Source: Primula veris (lineage: Eukaryota; Streptophyta; Magnoliopsida; Ericales; Primulaceae). From it: DNA of 64,000 bases. This document shows, piece after piece, positions 11,801 through 24,533 of the stretch; the first letter of the stretch is position 1, and every line of letters begins with the position of its first letter. A program made the translations under genes and the position numbers. The notes under the pieces were generated by a model that saw only the letters and a program-made list of their open reading frames with translations, was not told where the DNA came from and did no database searches. The stretch spans positions 12,402,501 to 12,466,500 of the forward strand of contig OY821750.1 of the NCBI GenBank assembly GCA_963682055.1, written 5' to 3'.

Positions 11801-14800
11801 CTCATGGATATTGAAGTAAAAGATATGAGATTGAGGTATTCGTTCGAAAGGCAGGTTTTAATTTTGAAAATTGGGTTATAAAAAACGTATTGCCAAACTT
11901 TGAAGTTTTTGTTTCATCGGCCTTTCCCATCATACCGTGTGAAAGGTATACAAATTTTGGAACTCAATTATTTTCGTACTGTAACCGCATGTTACTGTAT
12001 ATGCATGAGAAACATATAAGTATAAACTCATGGTGCCTGCATATAATTCGGCTAGTACTAAACGCATAATAGTATTAACGCGTATAAATCACATGCTATT
12101 AACTATTAAAGTTACAGTAGATTAATATGCTATATAATAGCCCGCATGTGTAATTTGCGACGAATTTGTATGCTGATACTGTTCCCCTAGTAAAGTCATA
12201 ATTGATTTGAATATATATAACATACTGGGAAACCAAAGGCATGAATTGAATCAATTGATCAATTTTTAATTACAATCAATCGTGTATGACTAGTTGTTTA
12301 TCATTGGGATTGCTTAATAAAAATCACAGGGACATTGACTTCTCATATTAATTAACGTCCTTATTTAGGTTTAAAATACAACTAATAAACGTTTGATAGT
12401 TTATGAAACATGGCTAGATTGTGGGACCGGATTTGTAACCGCCAGAAACTGTTGGACTAGTATGAAATCCTCTGAAACTAATGGACTGACTTGTAATATC
12501 GCTAGAACAACATACTCCCTTAAACTTAAAATTACATGTGTAGTCCCTGTAGTTTATTTCCTCCCTATTGAACAGTATATATCCTCGAATCTGTTAATAT
12601 TTGGTCAGTACATGCGAAATTGGAACTTGTTAATGTAATTAGTCAATTACCATGAGTTAATATTTGATTCCTTTCATAATATAATGAATCTTGTGAATTA
12701 CCATGTATGTAACTTGTGTGTATATTGTAAATTGGTAAATAAAATATATTACATACATGAATAATTTAGTTACTATGTATAGAACTTACACATATAGCAA
12801 TAGAATAATTAAATATTGAGTAATATATTTCTTAGTGTAAATTGGTAAATTTAGATTGTGCTAATACGTACTACCAAGCTACTGTTATATTATTTAATCA
12901 TGCAAGCAAGTACGATCTATGTATTTATTTACTGTCATGTATACTTGTGTAAAATATGGTAATTTCTGAATTCATATATTTTCACATTTAAGTTGGAAAA
13001 ATTATAAACATTCCCCAACTAGGCTCACCTATTTGGATACGATGTCTAGAAAAGATATAGGCGGAAGTCGATATCCTAATGAGGTCGAGTTTTAAGTGAC
13101 ATTCGTGCCCTCCACCCTCACCGTCTTTCCTGGTCGTGTTCAATTAGAGCTACCGAAAGGGGTTGACTAAATAATAATTTTTTAGAGTGTGTTTATATAG
13201 TGATGTATGTTTTTCCGAATTGGTGTTTCAGTATCGACCCGCCGTTCAATCAATGAGAACCGATTCACATGAGAAGCAAAACTAATGTTTTCGAACCTGT
13301 CATTTCAAAAAAAAGTTTGTGTTTGTGCAAACCATAAACATATAAACCAGTCGTTTTATATTATAAATAATTCAGAACTCCCAACACATGTTGGATGCCA
13401 TCTATGATGAGAAAAATTGCAAAACATGCGAAATGACTGTTTAAACGTTGATTTTAATCCGTCACCACATGTTACACAACCTGATGTGTGAAAATGTGAT
13501 GCCCAAAAATTTTTTTGGATGCCATCTTTGATGAGTAAAACACGAGTTTGTTGTTACCCTCAGGATGAATGCTAAGGCGTTGATTTTATTCCTCCGCCAC
13601 ATTTGAGACGTGATGACGTCTATGGTGAACAAATGTCTGAAATTGGCATATTGGAGAAATCTTTCCCCAAAATACTAGCCTGAAAATTGTATTCTGTAAG
13701 CATTATCATGAATTTATATTCACCATATTCCTTCATCGCCCATCTATTTGTGGATGAGAAAATTCCCCAATGAGCAGTTTTAAATCCTATTGGGTCTATG
13801 GCGAATTATATGCCTGATATTAATGATCTTCGTGTATATTTTTTTTCCACGAGTCGAGAACCGAGACAAGTGTTATTTGTCTCGAACTGTCGCGATCCTG
13901 ACGAATCGCCTAGCCAAGCAAGCTTTTAGACAATCGTCAAAATCAAAGACTTGTGGCTCCAAGACAGTTCTTGAAAGAAAAAATATGGTATGTTGTCCCA
14001 AAGCAAAAGATAATGCTCAAGGAGCCAACTCTATGCTATAAAGAGAAAGATCATGCACGGTTACCCCTTAAATAGTTCAAAACTATTATAAAGGTGGAAA
14101 ATCCAATGGTAATGTGGTTAAAGCTAACTGAAAGGAAACTCTTGAGACCCCCGGTTTTGTGGCTCAAATGAGTTTGATACCTTTTTTTTTTATTGATTTT
14201 GATAAATCATTGAGCCATATTTTCGCTCATTTGAATTATGTTTTCCATTTGGATTATTATTTTTCCATTTGGACCATACTTTTGGATTATGGTTTGCCTG
14301 CTTTCAAAATTTCTCGAAATAATTTAAAGTATTTTGAGCAAATTCCTTTGACAAATGTGACCAAACTTTAAATTATGAAATTTTAGGCAATACTTGTGGT
14401 GTAGTTGGTTTTCTAGAAATAGTGGAGAACAATGTACCACATAATTTCACCAACTATTTGCCTAAAAGAGTACTCAGTGCCAACGATTCTGGACCTGTCA
14501 TTCCAAATCGAAATCTTTGGTAAAACCAAATTGATTTGTCAAATATGAGGCCTTATACTCATGTAGGTCCTGCTGTACCTTGTTGAATTATAAAATATTC
14601 AAGAAAACCAGTGTTATCTGGTAATAGCTCATGAAAGAATTAAAATTTCTTTACATAGCCTCCATTTAATACGACCAAAAGCGTATTTTAGAGAAGTTGA
14701 AATGTCTTTCAAGTGGTTGCTACCACATTTTTTAAAAGCATTTAAAGTTATCTTATCATTTCGCCTGTCATCGATTGATTAAGGATTTATATGCTAAGAC

Positions 14801-15024
14801 ATGATTGTCTGTACTATCATTCGCATGTCGTCGATTGATAAGAGCATTTTGATATTGTGGCATTGACCAGATGAGATCTTCCCGGGTCAAAAGATGATGC
14901 TTGATTTATAATCGCATCGCATTTGGATTCTCTTTGAGGATATATTTCGTGATTAATCCGAAATTCATGCCACTAATGCTCACTTTAAAAGACTAGTAGG
15001 TGTAAAGATCACGAAATAGACTCG

Positions 15025-15560
15025 TAGAATTCTTGGAAAGAATTGAAGCAGTTATTGTGGACTTATCCAACCATAAGACGGGCCAAAATATAAATGGTTA
15101 TGGTTGATGCATCGACAATATGGTCACATTTTACTGTTGTCCACATAAATGCAACGCTTACCAAACTCTTAGCCTTATCATTAAGTTGATGGCTCATGAT
15201 CTGGATTATCCTGAAAAGTCTAGTCGACTTGATAATGCCGAAGAGTAAGAATCGAAATTTCGATTTGTATTACTTGAGTTTGGGAATTGAAATTGAACAT
15301 AATGTTGATTATGTTTCGACCCAAAATGGACTCAGATAAACTTTAAGCGGTTGCAAATGATTGCACGAGTTATTTGGTAATGTGTACCTATATATTTCTG
15401 TGTGGGGTCACAATACATTGCATATTAGTGCATTGGTCCGTCTGAGGCCCATAGTCACTCAAAACACTAAATGCGTATCAGTTGTTTACTGGTTATGAGC
15501 CAGACGCCTCATATGATTGCGTGTTTGAGTGCTTAATATTTTTATTGAGCCGCTATAGCG
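15025..15560 (+). pseudogene. Copia integrase core remnant
   Basis: Across frames, translations match the Copia integrase core: a FLERI stretch, then VDAS-IWSH with a following NAT-TKLLALIIKLMAHD, then YPEKS-RLDNAEE (region of the second catalytic Asp), then WGH-T-LHISAL-RLRP. Stops and frameshifts separate these blocks. Part of the decayed element at 11555-18639. Confidence 0.8.
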
Positions 15561-16329
15561 TTCAAAATATGGACTTCTGAAGGGGACATAAGTCGATTAT
15601 GAATCCTCTACCTATCATTTGATATAGTAACATTGGCAAGTGATCTCTTTACCACATGATATGCGAAAGTGACATCGCTAAGACTGTTCTCCCTGTTGTT
15701 ATGGGGAGATTTGCAAGTTACCGTTGATAAGGAATGACGTGAAGTAACGTGACATAACCCACTCAGTTTTAGCTTGATCCCCAAAACTGCACTTAGTGAT
15801 AAGTAAGTGCATAGACTCCCTCAGGTCTAACTAAATACCAAACACATTTAATGACTTTATGAGATGTCATGAGATCATTTATATCTGCTGCAAAATGCTT
15901 GCAAGGATAGACGTCCCTGTCAGACTCCGTGTTCCTGTTGTAACACGTTGCTTTTGCCGAACCCGCCAAGCAAAAAACGCTGCTGTCGGTCGTCAGTCTG
16001 TCGTCATTCCCAAGATATGAGGAATTTGACTGGTTCTTAATTCATTCAGCCCCAGAGGTGGTGAACTGAAACTCGTTTGTCGCACGAGATTAGAAAGGAT
16101 CTAGAAGATGTGTGATTCCTCATCATTTTGAGAATCCTGAAATATCTGTCGATCATCATATCTTAAACGATATTGACGCAAAACGAGACTGTCATTGATT
16201 ACTTGTTCTTATATTCGGTGACGACTGATAATATGAGCAAATTATGAAAGGGAACCATGTACCGTTGCCTGAAGTCAACATAGAATAGACAGGCCTAATG
16301 GAAACTTGCAATCCAAGTAGACTCCTTAG

Positions 16330-16900
16330 CGAAAGTGTGTTCGGACCTGTAGCTCCAACACCACCAATGTTAAATGAGTTCATTTATTTTGTTATTCGTA
16401 AGGAAAAGTGATGAGAATAATGAGATTGTAGAATGCTCTCCTAGTAGCGCAAGGCTTCTCTCACAACTTGGAATTGATTACGAGATGGTTGATTTCCTCA
16501 TAATGGACATTATAACAGTCCCCTACTTTACTAGTTTAGTAGTTTCCGAAAAATTGAGTATGCAGCCATAAATGTGCTCACGGTTTTATATCTATGAGGA
16601 TTTAGACAGAGATATAGATGAAGGTCTCTATGTGACTTCATAATGCTTGAATCGAGTAGTTCCTGACCACAAAACACGATCTCTATTAAATGAGACGTTC
16701 ACTATATGGATTAATATAATCCGAGCGGATGTGGTCTACCCGCCTAAGTGAGTATTTGATTAGCTTGGGATACTTGAACAAGTATTATGCCCTTGCGTGT
16801 TTTATTACGCGATTCATTTTTGGATTTGCCTTCGAGATGAAGGATCTTTGAAAGACAAGATAGTGACTTGGCTTAATGATCGAGTCCCGTAAAGATTGAA
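16330..16900 (+). pseudogene. Copia reverse transcriptase N-terminal remnant
   Basis: FVRKSDENNEIVE, then ARLLSQLGIDYE and DIITVPYF-SLVVSEKLSMQ correspond to the conserved start of Copia reverse transcriptase (VRK-NE, ARLVAQGF, GIDY-ET). A following L-EDLDRDI block matches the LYG-LD-EIY motif. No intact YVDD motif was found. Frame broken repeatedly. Confidence 0.82.
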
Positions 16901-17109
16901 TCTATGTCCATGATTCAGTTTACACCTAGAAGGTGTTATGAAGTTTTAGTCATTATGACGCTAAGTCGTCAGATTCTCCCATGATCGTTCGATCACTAGA
17001 CATTGATATAAACCCGGTCCATCCCTGATGAGACGACGAAGAGATATTGAACCATGATGTTCATATCTAAGTACAATAAGCACATCATTGTACTTGGTCT
17101 AATGTAGTA

Positions 17110-17640
17110 GGACGAACATCTTGTCTGTTGTGAATAGGACGAACATCTTGTCTGTTGTGAATGGTATAGCTCGACACAGCATCCTGCTAACACGCTGCCA
17201 CCGAAATGGCACTAAAGACATTCGTTTACCTTATGCTAAATTTAAAAGTGGGATAGTTTATCCCGTTTTGCGTTGTCGAGTGTACTTGCCCCTTTGGTAC
17301 TCGACTTAACGCCACCCTTTTTTGGTTATACCGATGTCGGTTACTTATCAGACCCGCATAAGGGATATTCCTAGTATGGTTATGTCTTTACTATTAGGAA
17401 TAAGGCGATATCTTGGAGGTCTTGGAATGACTCTAAAAAAATCACTCTGATCTACTCGTGCTCTATGAGACGACTAGAGAGTATATATAGTTTCGAGCTA
17501 GTATTAGTCATATTTGAATTACATATTCTCTGTCTCACGATCAAGATAAAACACTTGTCTTATTTGAGGACAACTTGTTATTATCGATCAAGAGAGACAT
17601 GACTAGATTATGCTATTTTGTATTTCTTGTCAAAATAAAT
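17110..17640 (+). pseudogene. Copia RNase H remnant
   Basis: CHRNGTKDIRLPY matches the RHW-GIK-I-RY block, DVGYLSDPHK matches the DAGYLSDPH RNase H motif and ISWRS the conserved SWRS-KQ motif. Frames are broken; the usual acidic residues after SWRS are not readable. Confidence 0.82.
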
Positions 17641-17659
17641 CTTCACATATGAAGTTTAA

Positions 17660-17910
17660 GAGCATCCAGTTGAATGCTCATTCTATTCCACGTTAGATTT
17701 TATTGCATCCAGTCGTGTGCATGTAAATGAGGCATCTAGTCGAATGCTCGTACTTTTTCTTGGAATATGAAATCCTTGCACCCAGTCGTGTGCAAGTGAG
17801 GGGAAGCATCCAGGTAAATGCTTATTATACTAATTACTACTTAGTTGAAATTCTCGCACCCTTTCGTGTGCAAGTGAGGGGGAGCATCTAGTCGCATGCT
17901 CGTGTACTCT
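17660..17910 (+). repeat. degenerate GCATCCAGTCG-type direct repeats
   Basis: Four to five spaced units alternate GCATC-AGTCGAATGCTC and GCACCCAGTCGTGTGCAAG, each followed by GTGAGGGG-like words. They lie between the RNase H remnant and the 3' LTR, in the untranslated 3' part of the element. Confidence 0.8.
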
Positions 17911-17913
17911 TTT

Positions 17914-18345
17914 TGTCCTTAGACCAAGATTTTTTCCCATTGGGTTTTCCTTGGCAAGATTTTTAGCGAGACACGTTTCCATCATATCTCACTTAAGATT
18001 TCCGAAATTAGGGGGAGTATCGTGTTGTATAGTTCTTACCATTGTGTACTCTTTTATCCTTCGACTAGAGGTTTTTCCCACTGGGTTTATTCTAGCAAGG
18101 TTTTGATGAGGCACCAGTTTTGTGGTTGATCCCCTACTACTACCACTGTTGCACTTTTTTTCCTTCGACCAGAGATTTTCCCATTGGGTTTGCTCTGGCA
18201 AGGTTTTTATGAGGCACATTGTTTTGTAGTCAGTTACTTACATGGTATTTCGGCCTATATCATTCGGTTACACAATTTCTCCTAACTATCGGTTTTGTCC
18301 CACACTAGGTTTTCCGGCCCTAAGGTTTTTATGTGATTAGCACTG
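17914..18345 (+). repeat. CCTTCGACYAG...CCCAYTGGGTTT repeats, 3-4 copies
   Basis: Units near 17914, 18055, 18160 and a weaker one near 18281 share TCCTTCGAC-AG, TTTTCCCA-TGGGTTT, GGCAAGGTTTTTA and TGAGGCAC. Such repeats are a known feature of the 3' non-coding region of some plant Copia elements. An AGGGGGAGTATCG purine-rich tract at about 18009 may be an old polypurine tract. Confidence 0.85.
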
Positions 18346-18408
18346 CGAATGAACTCGACTCAGATCGACTGTATGAACACAAAGAAATCAAGACGTCCAA
18401 ATAGGGAG

Positions 18409-18639
18409 CGTTGTAGGATATTATTGGTCATTTTGTGCATTTACTTGGACCTATGTTGAGCTTTCCCACCATATATAAATCTACCATCTATTATATAAAG
18501 AGTGTTAGGGGGTCTCTTGATGTAATCTCTGTGCACATATGAATGAATAAAGCCTCACTTATTTTTGTCTCTCGTACCTCTCTCTATATCTATACATATC
18601 TCTATATATATTTATAACGAGCTAATAAGTCACACAACA
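18409..18639 (+). repeat. 3' LTR of the Copia element at 11555-18639
   Basis: Matches the 5' LTR over its whole length; its first base is changed (CG instead of TG). Preceded by ATAGGGAG, a short polypurine tract. Ends CACACAACA followed by the TSD AATAC. Confidence 0.92.
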
Positions 18640-18644
18640 AATAC

Positions 18645-20503
18645 TATATTATCATACTATATTAATACAATATTTGTCATTTTTTTCTCAATAATGCTTT
18701 TTTTCAAACTAAATAATAATAACATCATGACGCATCACGAAGTATTACAAAGTTAAAAAAAACATAAAAAGAAATAGAATCATTTAGCATATATAGTAGC
18801 ATCATATAACATATGTAGTAGTATTATCTATTATATTTAGTAGCACCATGTAACATATAAAAAAAAAAACAATACATATTGAACCATCTCGATCTTTATA
18901 TTTTTTAAATACGAATTAGTGAATGGTTACTGTAATATCCTTGACCTAATTTGAGAGTCACACGCCGAATAACACGTGCAGCGGCACATGCTAAACAAAG
19001 TCTAGCTTAAAGAAAAGACATTTCCAATAATTCAACACTAAAACACTTAATAAAATCTTTTAAATACATATTTCAATATTATCACAGAATTCGATAAACA
19101 TTACAACTTATTAGTTAAACAACATAACGCATCGGAATCTGAAACTATTTCAATTTAGTCCTATGAGGTATGTTTGGTCCCGACTATTTCAACTCTAAGT
19201 ACCTGAAAAGGTTATAAAATCGAGGGATAAGCTAAACGAGTTTAGTGAGTGATAAACCTTGTAATATATAAAAAGGCCTAAAATAGGTTTTAATCATTTC
19301 TTTTGTTTTTAAAATAACAATAAATTATCAATAAATAAATCTAAGAAAAATTCTCAAATGCTTGATAGTAGAACACTTTCTTGAAAAAGATTATTGTAAC
19401 AACCATTAAGTAAATTACTTTCAAAATAATCGATTGGACTACCCAATCTTTTGGGCGGATTCAGACTTCCGGAATCTCTTTTAATTCTTAGTATTTGAAC
19501 TTTCCAAATCTCTTACATTCTTTTCGGACTTCCCGAAATAACATTCTCTCTCTTTCGGACTTCTCAAAATAGCATTCTCTCTCTTTCGGATTTCTCGAAA
19601 TAACATTCTCTCTCTTTCGGACTTTCCGAAATAGCATTCTTTCTCTTTTGGACTTTCCAAAATAACATTTTCTTTCTTTTCAGACTTCCCGAAATATCTT
19701 TATTACTTTCGGATTCCCGAATATCATAAAAGGACAAATAAAAAATAATGGACTTTCTTTTAAAAAAAAAAATAATAATTAACGTACACAATATAACTTT
19801 CTTTTTTTAGAACCAACAACTTTGCAATGATACATACATATATAATTTTGATACTTTCAAAATATAATTTCAACATGCAAATATTTATTAAAAATGCAAT
19901 GGGATTTTATAATAGCAAGTACGAAAACCACTCACCTATATACGGATCCGGAAGGATGTAAACATATCTACTACAACGATAAAACCAATGTGAACAACTA
20001 GACTTCCTCATTAAAAGCTTTTCTTCGTACCCAAAATCTCATGGCTATTATGTTCTTACACATCTTATATAGTTATATATATTAAATATATAATATATAT
20101 TTAATATACTTGCAAGTATATACCTCTGGAAAAACAACATTTCCAAGTTTAGCTTCCTCTGTCAATTTGAACGTGTGTATTATATATAAGCAAATAAATA
20201 TTAGGGGTACCGATACTAAATATTTAAGAATCTGTTACAATGAGTGAAAGGTGAACAGCCAAAATAAAGTTTCCTAATTATTCCCATTCTTATTGAGTTC
20301 ACATGTTACTTAATGAATTCCAATCAAATAAGGTACGTTATGTACTAGTGTATATAAATATATAGGTAAAATACAAACGGGCACGTACAACATCCAAGCA
20401 ACACTATAATAAATCTTAAATGACATTAATTTGTATATACTATGCACGTTGAAAAGGTACAAAACGCCTAATCGATTTGTATGTTATTAATTCTTTGGTT
20501 ACT
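18645..20503. other. repeat-derived A/T-rich DNA
   Basis: 18930-19120 starts TGTAATATCC and contains GTCACACGCCG and ACACGTGCAGCGG, a pattern loosely like the Gypsy-type LTRs nearby, so it may be a diverged LTR fragment; no TSD found. A minisatellite is listed separately. 19800-20500 is A/T-rich with nothing recognisable. Confidence 0.4.
19511..19700. repeat. 31-bp minisatellite
   Basis: Units starting near 19511, 19542, 19573, 19604, 19635 and 19667 share CATTCTCTCTCTTTCGGA and CTT-CCGAAATA. Copies degrade towards the right. Each unit carries TTTCGGA and TCCGAAA-like words that can pair with each other. Confidence 0.9.
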
Positions 20504-20740
20504 TGTAAGCTCCTGAGTTTAATATACTTTTATTATATTAAGAAAAAAAAATAAAAAAATAAAAAAAAAATAATGGATATATATGCAGGAATATCTTTAA
20601 TAGTAATAAAATAAGTGGGGTCCACTTTGTTTTTATCTTTACCTCTTCAGCCTTTTAATAGTTATACAGAATAAAAAAAAAGGGCAGAGATATATATATA
20701 CACAGATAGAGAGAAAGATACAGAGAGATAGAGATAGATA

Positions 20741-20755
20741 TATATATATATATAA
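20741..20755 (+). promoter_or_regulatory. LTR TATA box
   Basis: TATATATATATAAA followed by a pyrimidine-rich stretch (CCTCATTTTCTCTC), a typical plant TATA and initiator arrangement; marks the likely U3/R border of the LTR. The 3' LTR has the same site behind a much longer TA run. Confidence 0.6.
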
Positions 20756-21065
20756 ACACACTTTTTAAACCTCATTTTCTCTCAAATCAGTTATCCGTTT
20801 TTCAATCCGTCTTCTCCGTTGAGTAGCTATCGCAAGGAAGAGTGTATCGAGCTATATTTTTAGTATTTTCTTTCCTCTTTTCAGGCTGTTTTGAGCCCTT
20901 TTAAAAGCTGAAATACTTGGTTTGTTAGTTGGTTCTTTTCGGGTTCTTATGGGTTGATCGCAAATGGGTTTTAAAGTGAATTTTGAGGCTATGCGCGATA
21001 AGTCTCGGCCCTCCTCGTTGCGTGTTCGTTGCAGCCCATTTGTAGCCTTTCTTAGCTTTGATCCA

Positions 21066-21451
21066 GGTACCATTTTGGTACTTAAAGGGGAGTCTTTGTG
21101 TTTTTTTATTTATAGTAGAATTAATACTCGTAGCCTGGCGATTACAAAAAGGCTGAAATTTACTCGATGCGATGGCAGGAATATATTTCCTTACTTCTAT
21201 TTGTTTGTGTTTGCTTTTTATTGGTTATTGCAGCTTAATTTTTTGTGGTTGTAGTTACATACCGCTGTTTAACAGGCTTTTTGAGGTACCGTTTCGGTAC
21301 TTGAAAAGGAGAGTTGATTGGTGATATAAGGCGGGCATTGGTTTCCTGCTTATTTTGTGTGTATAGCTTATAGTTTTATTGCTTATATAGTAGCTGTGGT
21401 TTATTAGCAGAATTTAGCTGGTTGGCTTCGATGAGGTACCGTTTTCGGTAC
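21066..21451 (+). repeat. three GGTACC-N4/5-GGTAC palindromic modules
   Basis: GGTACCATTTTGGTAC at 21066, GGTACCGTTTCGGTAC at 21285 and GGTACCGTTTTCGGTAC at 21435, each followed by a purine-rich run (AAAGGGG, GAAAAGGAGA, GAAGAGAAGAG). All three recur in the 3' LTR, where the third has lost its first arm base. Role unknown: RNA hairpin, protein-binding site or splice-associated element. Confidence 0.85.
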
Positions 21452-22588
21452 TGAAGAGAAGAGGGTTATGTATAAATTTTAGGCATGAGTCGGTTCCTTG
21501 CTTAGGGCCGCTTTAATGTGTTTTACTTTAGTAATTTAGCTATTTGTTGTGTTATATAGCAACTTGAATCAACATGGAGCTTTTCAAACTTTTTGATCAA
21601 AGCTCAGGACAATTGGGAACCAAATTTTTCAGCTTATTTGATAGCAAATTATCAGAGTTTATGGTAGATGATACAAATGATGTATATGATCTAGTGTTGC
21701 GATTTTAGTAGCTGTAACATTTGTTACAGGATGGTAGCTAATGCAAATGTTATGATATTATATTGCGATTTCAGTAATTGTACCGTACATTATATTGCGA
21801 TTTCAGTAGCTGTACTGTACATTATAAATTTATAAGTGTTTTACCATATAACTCATGAACCAATTAGAGTAATAAGGTTGAATAATTGAGGAGCGGCGTT
21901 GTGTTGTCATGAGTCTATTAAGGAGCGGTGTTGTATTGTCTTGAGTATTTTATATTTCTTTTAGGGTTCACGTGCCAAAAGGGGTTCCGGTGGGCCTGGT
22001 GCTCACGGAAAATACGGCAATAGCCGGCGTATGGTTTCATGAGGAGTTGACTCCATACGTGGATCTAAGGAGTGATCCGGCACTTTATTTGTGAATCCGA
22101 CTTTATACACATTCGAGTCGTTTGTCGAGTCACGCCACTTGGCGTTTGTAGTCAAGGTATAGAGGTGTAGCGGGAGAGAAGTAAAAAGGTGAAAAACACT
22201 AATATTAAAGAACAAAAATGCATTGCATTATTATTTTTTGTTTGGATACGTATATGTAATGAATCTCGTTGACTCACTCTTTCTTTTGTTTCTTGTTTCT
22301 GCTTATTATTTAATTTTATAGGCAGAGGTCCTGATGTTGGCTTCTATACCAGTTTGAGCGGTTGAGCAGAACATGAGGCGGGGTCGGTTTGGCGTTTACA
22401 CACGTTAGCATAAATTCTATTTGTAAAGTATTTTGTTGATAATGCAGCTTTTGTGGAATATAAGAATGTAGGGGAATTAGCTGATTTTTTTTTTTTTTTG
22501 ATATTAATAGGTGTGAAATATTTGTCTTTAGTTGTGTTTTCTTTTAAATTCACAACCCGGTTTCTACAAAATCCGGGGCGTGACAGCT

Positions 22589-22600
22589 TGGTATCAGAGC
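22589..22600 (+). promoter_or_regulatory. primer-binding site (initiator tRNA-Met)
   Basis: TGGTATCAGAGC, complementary to the 3' end of plant initiator tRNA-Met, three bases after the 5' LTR. This is where minus-strand cDNA synthesis would start. Confidence 0.93.
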
Positions 22601-24524
22601 GAACCTGCTTATAATGTCATAGGTGACCTTGAGGGTTGGTAGGTTCACGTGGGTGGACGTGTGCTAGAGTAACAGGGTCGAAGTGTTAATTAAGTTAATT
22701 GGAATTCTTTTTCGCATCTATTTTCTAACTTGTGGAGTTAATTAGTTGATTAGTTAGTGTATTAGTCGATGAATTTGTTACATCTTTTATATACAAGGAA
22801 TGGTTGAACCAGGAAGGCGGAGTTTAGGTGACAGTGGTTGTTCAAGCGTGGGAGTTAGAAGTGGGTGTACGGGTGTTATGTGGGGTAGCGAGGAACATGT
22901 GGGTAGGGTGACTGAGTCGGGTTAGGATTAAGAAGCAGTTTTTGATGATCATTATGGGGGAAATGGAGGGGCGACACGAAGGTCAAACACGATCAAAGGG
23001 AAAGAGGATGGGTCGAGAGATAGTGATATGGGTCTTCTGCTAAGAGGTATCGAGACGATAGGGATGGGGATACAAGAGGGAGGTGTCTAGAGAGAGAATG
23101 AGGTGGGGCATGATCAGAGTGGCACATCGGAAGCGTGACGAGCGTGACCAGACTCGGAGCGTTCTCATGAACATGATAGGGGAGGCAGGGATCGTCATAG
23201 GGATGAGAGAGAGAGTTATGAGGGGATGATCAGAATACGTACAAGGACTGTGTGGTGAGCAAGAGTACGATGATGAGTAGGATAAGGGAAGGTCGTCGAG
23301 GGGACACAACAAATCAAGATCGTCTCTGGACGAAGGGAAACATTTTAAGTCAAGCGATGCCGATTATTCAAAGAGGAGACGTCTAGTTTAGGTACATATC
23401 CTAACCTTCGTACTCTTTTACTGGGGATTGTGGGGTACTTTTTAGTTTTGGAATTATTAATCTGACAAGTATTGGATGTGTATATAACATGATATAGACG
23501 AAACTGTTCAAGTTTCAACTTCATGTATCCATGTATGATGTTTGGTTATTTACTTGAAAGTACACTGGACATGTTAGACAAACTCTTGGGCAATTCATGC
23601 TATTTATGTGCAGATGTGCTAACATTAGTAGATATATGCCTTTTTACAACCTTGATCAGTTTTGATCTCGTAGTTTCTCTGTCTTTTATTTATTTGCATT
23701 CTTGCAGAGTTAGTGTAGTAATTTTCTACACTTTTTGAGTATTACAGTAGAGTAGAGCCCATGGTGGAAATTTACAAGTGTATATATTGGTGATAATAAT
23801 TACTAGTGTGCATTCGAAGCATAGTGTAATGGGGCAATCTTCATATATATATATATATATTGGAATATTGTCGATCGAAGGTTAGTCATGAATGACTTTC
23901 AAATGAAAGTTTACTTTGTTTTACTTTTAATATGGACATACACAAGACGCATCGACTGGCCATCGATGGTTGTGAGCAAGTTAATAACAGGGAGAATAAA
24001 TCACACTGTATTCATTTTCTTTGCCCTCGATTTTCTCATAGCTCAGAGATTCAATTTATTTATTTATTTTTCTTTCAAACCTTATCCGATCGCGCGGTTC
24101 TGTCACCAAGGAAAACATCTGGAGACAGAAAGTCAGGATCTCTATGACACGTTTTTACTTGAAATCTTTTATCAGTCGGTTGGAGCCAAGATTTCGTCTA
24201 TTCGTTGCTTAATCCAGCTACCATTTGGATACTAAAAGGGGGGCTTTTGTTGTTTCACAGCGGGAATCATTTTCCTGCATTCTTGTAGTTGTGTTGTTCA
24301 TACTGGTAAAATTACTTATAGTGTAGTTATATCGTATAACATATGAGTTACTCGTGAGGGAAGGCGGGGATCACTTCATGGTTCCTTTTGTTTTTACTGT
24401 TTTTAGTAGCAATGTTAATGTTTATTGTAGTTATAGTTGCAGTGAAATAAAGGAGTTTGGTGTTGAAACCTGCGATGATTTCGAAGGAGGTGTAATTTCA
24501 AGGACGAAATTTTTTTTTTTAACT
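22601..24524 (+). other. interior of the non-autonomous Gypsy element
   Basis: No gag, protease, reverse transcriptase, RNase H or integrase motif in any frame. 22800-23380 is purine-rich and reads Arg/Asp/Gly-rich in places (for example RYRDDRDGDTRGR), possibly a decayed tail of gag. 24210-24240 has CAGCTACCATTTGGATACT, a diverged relative of the LTR palindromic module. The 23888-24235 ORF has no recognisable domain. Confidence 0.6.
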
Positions 24525-24533
24525 GGTGGAGGA
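24525..24533 (+). promoter_or_regulatory. polypurine tract
   Basis: GGTGGAGGA immediately before the 3' LTR, preceded by TTTCAAGGACGAAAT and a T run. Expected plus-strand priming site of an LTR retrotransposon. Confidence 0.8.

Larger units (their letters stand above)
11555..18639 (+). mobile_element. decayed full-length Ty1/Copia retrotransposon
   Basis: Two ~230-bp LTRs, TSD AATAC on both sides (11550-11554 and 18640-18644), and internal remnants in the Copia order integrase, reverse transcriptase, RNase H. Every frame is broken by stops and frameshifts, so it is inactive. 7085 bp overall. The first ~3 kb of the interior (11785-15000) should hold gag and protease, but I recognise nothing there. 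LTR divergence is easily visible by eye, in keeping with an old insertion. Confidence 0.9.
20504..22585 (+). repeat. 5' LTR of the non-autonomous Gypsy element
   Basis: Starts TGTAAGCTCCTGAG, ends GGGGCGTGACA. Carries a TATA region near the left third, three GGTACC palindromic modules and a 96-residue ORF at 20964-21254. The same ORF is intact in the other LTR only because the copies are recent; it has no known domain. Confidence 0.95.

Noticed and set aside
22003..22215. 70-residue minus-strand ORF present in both LTRs (also 26073-26285)
   Set aside because: Duplicated only because LTRs are duplicated; no domain or start context supporting a gene.
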